DNA from: Typha latifolia
Lineage: Eukaryota; Streptophyta; Magnoliopsida; Poales; Typhaceae
Direction of reading: 5' to 3'
NCBI GenBank assembly: GCA_019914945.1
Contig: CM034112.1
Span: forward strand, 7,200,001-7,264,000
Length of the DNA stretch: 64,000 nt
The position numbers and the translations under genes were made by a program. The notes below the pieces were generated by a model. It did not search any database. It worked only from the letters and a program-made list of their open reading frames with translations, and was not told where the DNA came from. Within the stretch, counting starts at the first letter, position 1. Each line of letters starts with the position of its first letter. Of the stretch, positions 11,461 through 22,990 are shown in pieces.

Positions 11461-13162
11461 CTAATGATACTTGGTGGTTGGATACTGGTGCTACCACTCA
11501 GATAAGTGTTACTATGCAGGGTTGTCTTAGGAGCCAACAGCCAACTGATGGTGAAAGATACATCTTTACAGAAAATGGCGAAAGGGCTGAAGTAGAAGCT
11601 ATAAGTGTTTTTAGGCTTTGTTTAGGACCTAATGTATTTCTGAATTTGGAAAATACTTTTGTTGTACTATCTTTTCGATGGAATTTGGTTTCTATTTTAT
11701 GTTTGGACAAATTTGGTTACACTTGTTCATTTGGAAATGGAAAATTTAATATTTTTCAAAATTCAGTTTTGGTTGGTACAAGTTCCTTGATTGATAAGCT
11801 TTACATGTTAAACACCTTGACTTCTAATGACAACGAAATTATGCATACAAGTAACATAGGTATAAAGTAAAAATTGACAAATGAGAATTCTTCTATGTTG
11901 TGGCATAGACGCTTCGGGTATATATCAAAACAACGCCTAGAAAGGTTGATGTCACAAGGAATTCTTGAATCTCTTGATATGTCAAACTTTGATGTTTGCA
12001 TATAGTGTATTAAAGGAAAAATAACTAATAAACAAAATAAAGGTGCAAACAGGTGCAATGACGTCTTAGAACTAATACATACAGATATATGTTGACCATT
12101 TCCTAAAGCTTCATGGAATGGTCAAGCATACTTTATTACGTTCATAGACGATTATTCATGTTATGGTTACTTGTACCTAATCTATGAGAAGTCACAATCC
12201 CTAGACATGTTCAAGCTCTTCAAAGCCGAAGTTGAGAACCAACTAGGCAAGAAGATTGAAGTCATGAAATCTGACCGTGGTGGTGAATACTATGGCAGAT
12301 ATGACGGATTAGGAGAATAACGTTCTGGGCCTTTTGCACAATACCTTGCCGAATGTGGTATCGTTCCTCAATATACCATGCTAGGAAAACCAAATCAAAA
12401 TGGTGTAGCTGAGCGACGAAATCGAACCTTAAAGGACATGGTAAGAAGCATGATGAGTTATTCTTCTTTGCCAGAGTCATTGTGGGGTGAGGTAGACTAT
12501 AACGATGGGGACAAGACTACAAAAAGCATTCACAATAAGGAAGATTTATAAAGACTGCACTTTATTTACTAAATAGAGTACCCAGTAAAGCAGTGACAAA
12601 AACCCCTTATGAGTTATGGACAAGCAAAAGGCCTAGTATTAGGCATTTACATGTTTGGGGATGTCCAGCTGAGGCTAGGCCTTATAAGCCGAATGAAAGA
12701 AAATTGGACTCAAGAACTGTCAGTTGCTATTTTGTGGGTTATTCTGAAAGATCGAGAGGTTTTAAGTTCTATGACCCCTCAAATAGGTCCTTTTTCAAAA
12801 CGGGCAATGACAAATTTATTGAGGATAGTGGGAGCACTAAAATAAGGAATATAGTCTTTAAAGAAAGTATCAACTTTCCTATTATAGACACTACTATTAC
12901 TATAGAAAGTGATCGGGTAACCATTCCTGACACTATCATTATAGCAAATCCGGATGATGTAGTGAACTTAGACACTATTGTGCTACCTTCAACCCAGTTG
13001 GAGGAAACATCCACTCATGTTGAGGAATCACCTTCAGTGATAGAGGAAGCACCTCAACCACCTCAAATAGTAGTGCCTTTAAGGAGATCTACTAGAGAAA
13101 GGAGATCAACAATTTTTGATGATTATGTTGTCTATCTCCAAGAACATGAGTTTCATACATGA
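11461..13162 (+). pseudogene. Copia protease and integrase remnant
   Basis: The aspartic protease signature WWLDTGATTQIS is at about 11472-11508. Then comes GAG-pre-integrase (LWHRRFGYISKQRL near 11897), followed by the integrase core: HTDIC near 12078, FIDDYSCYGYLY near 12140, and the catalytic Glu region GVAERRNRTLKDM near 12403-12440. The C-terminal part TPYELWTSKRPSIRHLHVWG lies at 12602-12661. Stops occur near 11868, 12003, 12093 and 12318. About 65 bases at 12491-12555 do not read as integrase and may be a small insertion. Confidence 0.87.
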
Positions 13163-14730
13163 TTGGAAGATGATCTTACATCTTTCAATCAAGCCAAACT
13201 ATGAGCTAACTCTGAAAAGTGGATCAAAGCCATGAAAGAAGAGATGAAATCTATGGAAGACAATGGTGTTTGAGACCTTGTAGAATTGTCTAAAGGTACG
13301 AAACCGATTGGTTGCAAATGGGTTTTTTAAATCAAACAAGATTCAAAAGGCAATATCGAAAGCTATAAAGCACGTCTTGTTGCCAAAGGCTTCACTCAAA
13401 AGGAAGGCATTGATTACAAAAAAACTTTCTCACCTGTTTCAACGAAAGATTCTTTTAGAGTAATTATGGCACTTGGTGCTCATTATGACTTAGAACTACA
13501 TCAAATGGACGTAAAGACTGCGTTTCTCAATGGAGACATTGACGAGACAATTTATATGGTGCAACCAAAGAACTTTGAATCTAAGGATTCAAAGCACCTA
13601 GTATGTAAACTAAAGAAGTCCATTTATGGTTTAAAGCAGACATCCCATTAGTGGTACCGGAAATTTGATCAAGTGATTACTTATTTCGGTTTTTAGGAGA
13701 ATGCTGTTGATCAATGTATATATCTCAAGTTTAGTGGGAGAAAGTTTATTATCCTAGTGTTTTATGTAGATGACATACTACTGGTTGACATTAAGAAATT
13801 TCTATTTGGTCACTTTGATATGAAGGATCTTGGTGATGCATTTTTTGTGTTGGGTATATAGATCCATCATGATCGTTCAAGGTGTATACTTGGGTTATCA
13901 CAAAAGGCCTATATTCAAAAGGTGCTTAGTAGGTATGGTATGCAAAACTGTGCACCTGGGAATACACCAGTTGCAAAGGGTGATAAATTTAGTTTACAAC
14001 AGTGCCCTAAAATTGAACTTGAGATAAAAGAAATGAAGAAATTCCCTTACGCTTCTGTTATAGGGAGTCTCATGTATGCTCAAGTATGTACGCATCTAGA
14101 TATAGCGTACATAGTAGGGATGTTGGGTAGATATCTGAGTAACCCTGGATTGGATCACTAGAAGATAGCAAAACGAGTTATGCGGTATTTGCAAAGAACG
14201 AAAGATTTTATGCTCACATATAGGAGATCTGACCATTTGGAGGTTGTTGGTTATTTGGACTCCGACTTTGCTGGGTGCTTGGATAGCAGAAAATCTACTT
14301 CATGCTATGTTTTTATGCTAGCAGGAGGAGCTATTTCTTGGAAAAGTGTCAAACAAACACTTATAGCCACTTCTACTATGGAGCAGAATTTATAGCTTGC
14401 TATGAAGCATCTAACCATGGGATATGGCTGCGAAATTTTATCACTAGGCTGCAAATTGTTGATGGTATTGAGAAACCATTGAGGATCAATTGTGATAATA
14501 AAGCTGTTGAGTTATATTCCAAGAACAATCGTAGCTCGTCAAAGTCTAAACACATTGACATCAAGTTCTTAGCTGTGAAAGAAAGGGTTCTGGAGGCTTA
14601 GGTGTCAATTGAGCATATCAGCACAAACTTTATGATAGCTGACCCACTCACGAAGGGTTTGCCACCCAAAGTGTTTCATGAGCATGTGGGTCGTATGGAA
14701 ATTCTTTTTTTGGACGATATTCTAAATTAG
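13163..14730 (+). pseudogene. Copia reverse transcriptase and RNase H remnant
   Basis: RT begins with WIKAMKEEMKSMEDN near 13220. It continues with KARLVAKGFTQKEGIDY, QMDVKTAFLNGDIDE near 13502 and the catalytic FYVDDILLV near 13762. The SLMYA and TRPDIA-like region is near 14070-14110. RNase H reads GYLDSDFAGC near 14250 and SRKSTSCYVF near 14285, and ends in HVGRMEI with the stop at 14728-14730. Several in-frame stops (for example near 13273, 13330, 13651, 13696 and 14161) and a frame change near 14395 kill it. Integrase before RT confirms Copia. Confidence 0.9.
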
Positions 14731-15211
14731 TGGGAGCTTGTATTGCTTTTATGTTTGGATTATTTGACACATATTGAACATTAATATATTTTTTATTTAT
14801 TGTACGTACTAAGGTTCAAGAATAATTTATATGTTCATCTTGACAATTACGATTGAAAATCATGATTTACTATTGTTGTTTAGCATATAGTGCTTGTAAA
14901 TATGATCGTTAGACCTTTTGGGTCATAAAGAGGATCAGTTGGAAATAGGCATGCAGAGATCATTTTTATGTAATTTCCATGCTACACATCCATATTTGAT
15001 CTATGTCATTAGTTGTATTAGTATTGTGATTATTGATTTGGACTTGTTACATATATAGTAGCAAAAACCACTTTAGTCCTATACTTGTTCAGTTAATAGA
15101 CCAGATTTGTTTAAAGGATATTTCTATAATTGAATGACATTTTTTGAGCTCAATACAATTATTTTTTACCATGTGCATTATCCAGTGACATATGTAGCCC
15201 ACGTGGGAGAT

Positions 15212-15657
15212 TGTTAATAATTTGATTAATGAGCTCATATGTTTAATACAATGTATATGAGCCTACCATTAATGTTAAGCCTACTTAAGTGATCTATAAG
15301 TTTAAATTTATTTTTGGGCTTTAGAAATATAATTAAGTTGATATGGTTCTAAATGTGTAGAAGCCCATGTCATAATTAATGGGCTTGTGACGATAAAGCT
15401 TATTGAGTTGTGATCCCTGAGGGAGGTTTTAATAAAATATCAATTCAGTTCCTATTCCCATTATGTGTGAAACTGAAAGGTGTGAAAAACCCATCCCTTA
15501 GAATTTCTCAACCATCTCCTTCATCTTCCTTCTTTCTTCTAGTATCAATGGTAATGTTTATCGATTCAGGTTAGTTTTTATATTATTTGAATATCTCTAG
15601 AATTATATCTACATGATTTAACTGATCCTGTTTATTGGATTTATTGAAAGTCTTTCA
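15212..15657 (+). repeat. Copia 3' LTR
   Basis: 446 bp beginning TGTTAATAAT and ending TCTTTCA, next to the CTGCA target duplication at 15658. A purine-rich stretch GTGGGAGA just before it is the likely plus-strand primer. Confidence 0.93.
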
Positions 15658-15662
15658 CTGCA

Positions 15663-16213
15663 CTGATGTAAATTTTGGTCTCCGACTCCAGAAAAGACTT
15701 TTGTATTCGCCAAGTTTTTTTTAATATAATTTTTCTTTTTCTTTTTCTTTTATCTATAAATCCCAAAATCATCGAGTAATTTAAACCAGGAAAGGGTGGA
15801 CTCAGTTGCAAATGAGTCGTCTCTAAGACAAAACTTAATCATGATGGCATTCAATCTGTTGAAGATTCCATAGTTGTTGAAGGCTACTGTTGACAAGATA
15901 ATGTTAATTATATTGGAACTTCTCCCAACCATCAAACCATGTACTATTTAAGTTGTTATCATCTCTGAATATGATTTTGTCAATTAGACGTAATATTATC
16001 TTATTGAAAAAAATATTTATATTTATTCAATACATGTGTCTTTGTTAAAAAAACATTTTAAAAGAAAATATATGTATCTTTGTCATTTGATAGGTAATAT
16101 TTTAAATATATTGAAAATTTTCTATAACTTTATCACTAACACAAATCTTTAAATTTGATTTTTAGTTAGATATGCATAACAATTATATTTTAGTCTAGAT
16201 TATATCTAACCAC
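15663..16213 (+). other. LINE relic 3' tail, then non-coding DNA
   Basis: 15663 to about 15760 continues the old LINE after the Copia insertion: the end of the RNase H frame, then a T-rich stretch. From there to the Gypsy LTR at 16214 I see AT-rich DNA with no gene, RNA or repeat I can name. The last five bases (ACCAC, 16209-16213) are the left target duplication of the Gypsy element. Confidence 0.6.
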
Positions 16214-16978
16214 TATTACGAACAGGCTTGATTCAATCCGTAACAGTCCTAGACTGGTTTGAGGACATGACTTTCAAAGAAAGCTGCGGATGATCTAGCT
16301 ATTGGATCTTTCTGAATTTTGGATATGTTGTCGCCCTTAAAAAGAGTTTTCCAATGAATTCAATCGTAGAGTTTGGATGGCTAGATCTTGAGATATCAGT
16401 CGAACAGTAGCCGAAGGTTGGATGAACCTTAACTTGTTAGCCTTTCAATGGCTAGATAGGTGTTAGGTTAAATTCTTCAGAGTAAAAGGGGAGAAATTAT
16501 TGTAGAAGATTGGGGTTAGGAGTTAGAGGAAGCTGACCAAGGACTTGGGCGGTGCAAGGAAGGAGGTAGGAGAGGGCGCCAATTAGGGTTTCCTCCACAT
16601 ATTTATAGAGGCTCACCTTAGGGACCCAAAAAACTAAGTTAAAACCCTTAAAAAACTAACAATTTTCGTCGTGGTGTGTTCAAATGCATTCAATCACGTT
16701 TGAACGCAGAAATACAATTCTTTGTCGTTGCGAACAAGCGTATGCGTTCGAACAATCGTGTTCGAATGGGCCCGAGGCTGTTTGAACGTGCAAATCATGT
16801 TCTCTATTTTTGTGAACGCGTGTAGGCGTTCGCATGACCCGTTCGAATGCGGTCCTTACGTTCGAATGCCCCCCGGTAAAAATCTTTTATTTTTTCAAAC
16901 AAAAATTAACTAGATAAATAGGCTCATCCCAATGAACCCAATGTTGCAAATAGAGCCAATATGGACCGAGTCGTATCA
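16214..16978 (-). repeat. Gypsy 3' LTR (left copy)
   Basis: Homologous to 24986-25803 over its length. In element sense it begins TGATACGACTC and ends ...CGTAATA, where the right copy keeps the canonical CA; the terminal CA has mutated to TA. It contains several short GC-rich patches built on the motif GTTCGAA or GCGTTCG (16690-16870), which are also present in the right copy. Confidence 0.9.
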
Positions 16979-18480
16979 CTCCACTACGCTTCCATTCACC
17001 TTGCCCTCAAAGTGTCAGATCTGGATAGTAGTCCATGAAGTCAGATTCGGGCATCCAAGTCGCCTTGTCCACTGTGCGTTCACGCCACTCCACCAAAATC
17101 TCAGTCACCCACTCGTCTTGGACTTGAGTGCATCGTTTGGCTAGGATCCAAAGTAGAATAAGGGTACTCGGTTTGGCTTCTGACTCATCTAGATCAGCCC
17201 TTATTGGTTCAGGTGGAACAGCTCCAATTAGCTCGGCAGGGGAAACTTGAGCCTTAAGGCTTGAGACATGAAAAATTGAATGTATCCGCGCCTCCTTAGG
17301 TAAGTCTAGACGATACACCACGGGTCCAATCCTCTTAGTCACCTAATAAGGTCTACAAAATTTTAGAGCCAACTTTTGATTAGGAATGGGTTTAACCGAG
17401 CTTTGCCAATATGGTTGTAGCTTGATGTAGACCCAATCTCTAATCGAGAAGTACCTCTCTTGGTGCCACTGGTTATAGACTTGCTTCGTTTGATTTTGGG
17501 CAGCCGCTAAGTGCATCTTGAGTCTCCTCAATACCTCATCATGATCTCGCAAAATTGCATCCACCTTAGTTTATGCAAGGTCGGAGGCGGCTGACCATAG
17601 ACGGCCTCAAACGGAGTCATGCCAATGTCTGAGTAGAAGGTCGTGTTGTCTGACTATTCATTCTTTGGCAAATAAGACAACCACTATTGCGGTCGCTCAC
17701 GAACAAAGCACAGCAAGTATTGCTCTAAGCATCGGTTCAGCACCTCGGATTGGCCGTCCGTTTGAGGGTGATAGGCTGAACTCATATGAAAGGTGGTCTG
17801 GAGAGCAAAGAATTTCTGCCAAAATTGACTCACAAATATAGGATCATGATCTGAAACAATCGACTTTGGCATACCATGCATCTTGGCCACGTCGCGCACA
17901 TAAACCTCACAACCTTTCTTGTCGTGTAGGGATGCGCCAAGGCTAAAAAATGTGCATACTTGCTGAGGCGATCCACCACCACCATGATCACCAAATGACC
18001 TTTGGCCTTAGGTAGAGCGTCAATGAAGTCCATGGCGACATCCTCTAAAACCTTCATTGAAATCAGAAGCGGTTGTAACAAACCAACAGGTTTAGCCGAT
18101 TCTGTCTTCACTCTTTGACACACCTCGCAAGCCTTGACGTAGGCTTGTACATCCTTTTTCATTCCAGCCTATGTGCAACTCTAGCTCAACCATTTATAGG
18201 TGCACAACACCCCTTCATGTCCAGTCATATGGGTGTCATGGAAGTGGCACACCAACTCCATACGCAAGTGGCAATCACCTAGAACAATTATCTTGCCTTG
18301 GTCCACTAAGAGTCCATCCTTCACAACAACTCCTTGCATACAGCTGTGATCTATAGCAAGGTTGTCCAACATCCTCATTATGTCTGAATCCTTCTTGTAG
18401 GCCTCCCACAGCTATTGGAAAATAGGAAAAATTGGCGTTGAAACCACTGCCAACTCGGCTGGATTCGGGCACCTTAACAA
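16979..18480 (-). pseudogene. Gypsy integrase and chromodomain-like remnant
   Basis: In reading direction, the zinc-binding H2C2 part ends in ACEVCQRVK (about 18130). The catalytic core follows, with VAMDFIDALP near 18040, VSDHDPIF near 17855 and QSEVLNRCLEQ near 17745, so the DDE residues are visible. The frame breaks near 17880-17830 and again near 17660-17570. The C-terminal GPVVYRLDLPKEARIHSIFHV (17340-17280) is the GPY/F-like region, and EWRERTVDKATW near 17090 is the chromodomain-like end. A purine-rich stretch next to the LTR is the likely PPT. By family knowledge the chromodomain directs integration to marked chromatin. Confidence 0.88.
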
Positions 18481-18893
18481 GGTATCGACAGTGCTATTTT
18501 TTGTCCCTTTTTTGTACACCAACTCATAGTTGTATCCAAGTAGCTTGGACATTCACCTTTGTTGGGCTAGTGTGTGTATGCGCTGCCCAAGAAAGTATGG
18601 CAAACTCCTTTGATCGATGCGGATCGTGAAGTGTTGCCGAATGAGATAAGGCCTCCAATTAGTGATAGCATAGATGATGGTAAGCATCTTCCTTTCATAA
18701 ATGGATAGCAGCTGTGAACGCTCGGAAAGAGCCTTGCTCATGTAAGCCATAGGTGTGCCTTCTTGCATCAAAATAGCCTCAACGCTGACTCCAGACGCAT
18801 CGTACTCAATGGTGAACAGTTTGGTGAAATCTTCTAAAGCAAGGAATGGGGCTGAGATCATCGCCTTTTTCATGGCTTCGAATGCTTCCTTTG
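18481..18893 (-). pseudogene. Gypsy RNase H remnant (part after the insertion)
   Basis: Reads KEAFEAMKKAMISAPFLAL, then YDASGVSVEAILMQEG near 18800, AYMSKALSERSQLLSIYE, and RIDQRSLPYFLGQR near 18590. It directly continues the reading on the far side of the insertion at 22099 (KGVFIWT). The interrupted domain is therefore intact in sense apart from the 3.2-kb insert. RNase H degrades RNA in RNA-DNA hybrids during reverse transcription. Confidence 0.88.
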
Positions 18894-19077
18894 TGTAACA
18901 ACCTATCCTTAAAAAAATATTAATCTTTGCATGGGCACGATGTGGCCGGTCTCGTGCCACGCACCCCCTCGCGTCGCTACAACCAACTGGCTGCGACCAA
19001 CTGGCTGCGGTGGGCCCCAGCGCCGTCGTAGCCACTGCCAACCCCTCCCACCGCCTATCTTTCTCCATCTATATCTC

Positions 19078-19088
19078 TCTTTCTCTCG

Positions 19089-19120
<32 letters not shown>

Positions 19121-19174
19121 TTCAGTCTCTCTCTCTTTCTTCCCTCAAACTCTCTCTCTCTCTCTCTCTCTCTC
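19078..19174. repeat. CT microsatellite
   Basis: Long interrupted CT runs inside the large LTR. The second family copy has a matching GA stretch at about 61780-61830. Confidence 0.9.
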
Positions 19175-19361
19175 CCACTGTTGACCCGCCGCCGCTGTCA
19201 TCGTGCTACCGTAAGTGAGCCTCCTCCTTCTTCCTCTTCCTTCTTTTCTCTCTTCTCTATCACTATCTCTCTCTCTCTCTATCACTATCTCTCTCTACCA
19301 ATGGCCAGTGCCCTCCCCGCCAGCCCAGGTCTGCAAACCCCCTCCCTCACCTTCTCTCTTT

Positions 19362-19386
19362 CTTCTCTTCCTCTTCTCTTCTTCTT

Positions 19387-19417
<31 letters not shown>

Positions 19418-19640
19418 TTCTTCTTCTTCTTCTTCTTTCTTCTTTCTTCTTCTTTCTTCTTTCTTCTTATTTCTTATTTCTGATTTCTTCTTCCTTTCTC
19501 CTTTCTTTTCCCTCAGCTCTCCTCCTCTCTTCTTCTTCTCCTTCTCCTTCTTCTTCTTCTTCTTCTTGTTCTTGTTCTTGTTCTTCTTCTTCTTCTTTCT
19601 TTCTTTTTTCTTCTTCTTCCTCGGCTTCTCCTTTTTCTGC
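19362..19640. repeat. TTC microsatellite tract
   Basis: About 280 bases of TTC-dominated sequence with TTTC and TTG interruptions. Open frames in both directions here (poly-Ser/Phe or poly-Lys/Glu) are by-products of the repeat, not genes. The second LTR copy has a GAA-rich counterpart at 61556-61680. Confidence 0.92.
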
Positions 19641-20730
19641 ACAGTGTTGGGCTGAGCCGAGCACTAATGGCAGTGTTTTAATTAATTAATTAATTAATTA
19701 TTTATTTATTTTATTGACGTTAATTATTTAGGTTTTCCTTCTTAATTAATGCAAATAGATTATTTAGACATTAATTATTTTAATAATAATATATATTCTT
19801 CAATATGATTAGTATTAATTATAATTTGTATAATCAATGATTAATTAGGTATAAATATAGGTAATACTCATATTTATTTATATCTCTATTAGATTAATAT
19901 ATATATATATATATATTTGTAAATTATAATTATCAAATTTATATACTAATATTCTTATGAGATACATTTTAAATAATTCTAATAATTTATTAAACATTAT
20001 TATTTTGTAACAAATAAAATAATAGGCGTAAGTATTTATTTATTATTTTATAAAGTAATGACTACATAGTCCCTAATTAATTAAGATATAATTTAATTAT
20101 AATTAGGTTCTTATCTATACTTATATTTTTAATTATAATTAGAAATCTAGCTAGTTATAAAAATAAGTAGAAATTCTAAAATCTAATAAATCATCATATT
20201 TTACATGAACAAATTTTAATTAGATGAACAACTAACTTCTTATTATTTAAATATTTTTAGATCCCGAACCCCCTTATTTGAGACCCCGTGGACTTTGCTA
20301 GCGATGAGTGTCACTCGGTTGATTGGCGAATGTAAGGGATACATAGTTTGCGTCTTCTGATCAGGGTGAGTAGTATTATCCCCTAAATGACTTTCTCAAA
20401 TTAGGTTATATTATATATTATGTACATACATGTTTTGACCTCTAGTATGATTATATGACTTTATCTAGAGATGATTACGGTCGAGCATATTTTATCATAT
20501 ATCTAATTAGGTTGAGCTGGGATATAAGCACATTAGTGATATATAGAGGTGATGAGAGATGATTATACTGTTCTAATATTTTATCTAGTTGATCTGTAGC
20601 ATGAGTATGTATGTGATAGATTAGCATGAGTATGCATGTGTTGACTACATGGTTGAAGACTACATTGCATTATTTTTCTCTTGATTCTTGTTCCACTTAA
20701 ATTCCTATTATGCATTGACTTGTTATCGTA

Positions 20731-20973
20731 CTAGATATATGCATATGATCTGTTATTTAGAAGGAAAGCATGAAATGTGATTGATATGATAGTTGATAGA
20801 AAGTGTGAGGATACCCGAGTGGGTGCGAGGTTTAGGACGCGCTTGGTGGATGATTGATCGCTCAACATAGTTGCGATCCTGTTGGCCTTACGTCCAAGGT
20901 TGTTAGTCTGTGTGCGCAGCAGACATTCGGACACATACCGTTCGCTAGGGCATATGTGGTGAGTTATCCTCAC
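20731..20973 (-). other. Open frame of 80 codons shared by both large-LTR copies
   Basis: This frame (starting MRITHHICPSERY) aligns end to end with the frame at 60215-60457, which lies in the inverted second LTR copy. Both are open and the same length, with about 80 percent identical residues by eye. I recognise no domain. Many of the differences change the amino acid, so coding constraint is not shown. I list it as a conserved open stretch, not as a confident gene. Confidence 0.25.
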
Positions 20974-22098
20974 GAGATGTCTATCAGCTAGGAAGGGTGC
21001 CCGGTCTAGATGGATGTTGATACCCTAGCGGGTGGCGGGGTATGGTTATATTTGAGATACTCTTGTGGGTGGCGGAGTATGCTTTGAGCCTTCGAACATG
21101 ATGTTGAGACCGAGTACCGAGTGTTGACTATGCATAATGATCTAATATGATGATATTATACCGAAATATTAGTGATGATTGTGATATTGAGAAATGCATA
21201 TGATTTCATTATCATTTGGTTACCTGAATATCGAGTAATCAATATGCATTATATATGATTGCATTTGATATCATAGCATTATCATGGTCGGCATACATCA
21301 TGTGTCATATTTGAGAGAAAGTTGTGATGATAGTATAATATGGAGATTTATTTACTCATTATCGAGGATTATATACTTTTATCAGTTATGACATATTATC
21401 TAGTTTTCATTTATATATTATTAAGGATACATTCATATACTTATTCATGACATGATGCTCTTGTTGATTCATATTATCTAGTACATGATGTACTCTCTAT
21501 TTGGCATCACTAATTCGGGGTAAGGTCTATTCACTTAGCCTTTTGCTCATGACTCTCTTTATTTCTTTCTTTTTAACCCTAACAGATATTATAGTACGTG
21601 ATATCGCCTTGAGATACCCTGTTGAGATATTTTAGAGCAAAGATGAGATAAGCTATAAATGCAAGACGGTATAGATGATAGTTTATATAGAAATTGAGTT
21701 GTATTAGTATTTGATATTTCTATTCTTTTGTATTAGATGATGATTTATATGATACAGGTCAAATCATGGCGTACTCTTGTATTAGTTATTTTAGTTGTAT
21801 CTTGATGGTTTGTTGTGGCCTATGTGGGTCCTACCAAATTATGTAGTAGTTTAATATATATTATTGTGGAATGGGATATTCATATGTTAATAGGTTTATT
21901 TGGTTAATAGTATAATTTATCTAGTGATGGATTATGTAATCATGGATAGGTTAGCATGTTTTATTTGATGATGTCATGATTATATGTGCATAGGAGAGTA
22001 TCTGTGCGTGACGGGCTCCGCCTGACTTATCGCGTGCGCCGCGCATGCCATATGGGCGCGTGGGTGTGCACGTGCCCGTGCCGAGTGGGGGTGTTACA

Positions 22099-22990
22099 CT
22101 TTGTCCATATGAATACACCCTTCCATAGCAAGGCCGTGAGGGGAGCCGCAACCTTGCCATAGTTCGTCACAAACCGACGGTAGTAGCCGGTTAAGTCGAG
22201 GAAGCCATGTAGCTCCTTGGTAGTCTTGGATAGCGACTATTCCACCATGCTTTGGATCTTCTTAGGGTCAGCTTCCATGCCATGTTTAGAAATGATGTGG
22301 CCCAGGTAGTCAACCCTTTGCTGCCCCCATGAACACTTGGAGTCCTTGGTCTTCAATTTGTGTTGCCTTAATAGGCCAAGTACCATCCAAAGATGTCGCA
22401 AGTGCTCCTCCCATGTGCGGCTGTATACCAATATGTCATCAAAGAATATCAGCACATATTGTCTCAAATGAGGTCTAAAGATATCATTCATTAAGCTCTG
22501 AAAGGTGGCGGGAGCATTGGTAAGACCAAAGGGCATAACGGACAGTTCTACTCTAATTTGATGGTATCCTGCCCTCAAATTTAACTTTGAGAAGTAGCAT
22601 GCACCGGCCAATTCATCTAGCAACTCTTCGATCACCGGTATGGGATACGGGTCTTTGATAGTAATGGAATTGAGAGCTCGATAGTCCATGCAAAATCGCC
22701 AAGATCCATCCTTTCGCACGAGCAAAATCAATGAAGAATAGGCACTTCAACTTGGTCTTATCACCCTACTGGACAACATCTTTTGGACCATCTTTGTTAT
22801 AGCCTCCTTTTGAATGAAGAGATAACGATAGGGCCTTACATTTGATAGACCCACCTCGGGCATGATCTCGATATGATGATATTTTATCCTAGGTGGAGGC
22901 AATCCATGTGGCTGCTGGAATACATCTTCAAATTCCTACAAAATAGCCTTTAAGTCAACGGATATGTGTGTTGGATCGTCCATGTCCTTA
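22099..22990 (-). pseudogene. Gypsy reverse transcriptase remnant
   Basis: In reading direction, VRPYRYLFIQKEAI near 22835 leads to the RT core. Motifs include LLVRKDGSWRFCMDYRALN near 22730, YFSKLNLRAGYHQIRV near 22600, MPFGLTNAPATF near 22535, the catalytic box FFDDILVYS near 22440, and YLGHIISKHGM near 22300. The connection domain ([13 protein letters not shown]) runs to the insertion at 22098. One in-frame stop is near 22236, and a short loss after RVEL removes part of the fingers or palm. Both catalytic Asp residues are present. Confidence 0.9.

Larger units (their letters stand above)
3061..15657 (+). mobile_element. Ty1/copia LTR retrotransposon, interrupted by a LINE
   Basis: The element starts TGTTAATAAT at 3061 and ends ...CTTTCA at 15657. 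It is flanked by a perfect 5-bp target duplication CTGCA (3056-3060 and 15658-15662). The order is 5' LTR, tRNA-Met-type PBS, gag, protease, integrase, RT, RNase H, short purine tract (GTGGGAGA), 3' LTR. Integrase before RT defines Copia. The 5' LTR is split by a minus-strand LINE at 3187-9315; with that removed it is about 447 bp, against 446 bp for the 3' LTR. The LTRs differ at roughly nine positions in the first ~126 bp by eye, so the insertion is not recent. The polyprotein has several stops and frameshifts. Confidence 0.93.
18894..22098. mobile_element. 3.2-kb non-coding insertion, probable large solo LTR
   Basis: Begins TGTAACA (18894-18900) and ends with its exact inverse TGTTACA (22092-22098). 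It is flanked by perfect 5-bp duplications CTTTG (18889-18893 and 22099-22103). Removing it restores the Gypsy RNase H frame. There is no polyprotein, PBS or internal domain. TG...CA ends, a 5-bp duplication and the absence of coding fit a solo LTR of a large-LTR family; orientation is unknown. A second, inverted relative is at 59173-61860. Inside are CT and TTC microsatellites (19078-19640), an AT-rich middle and a GC-rich right end. Confidence 0.8.

Noticed and set aside
19010..19664. Long open frames in several directions (Ser/Phe-rich and Lys/Glu-rich).
   Set aside because: They are translations of CT and TTC microsatellites inside a non-coding LTR.
18894..22098. Reading the 3.2-kb insertion as a DNA transposon because of its TGTAACA/TGTTACA inverted ends.
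   Set aside because: A 7-bp inverted end with TG...CA and a 5-bp duplication is standard for LTRs, and no transposase-like remnants were seen. I cannot exclude it fully.
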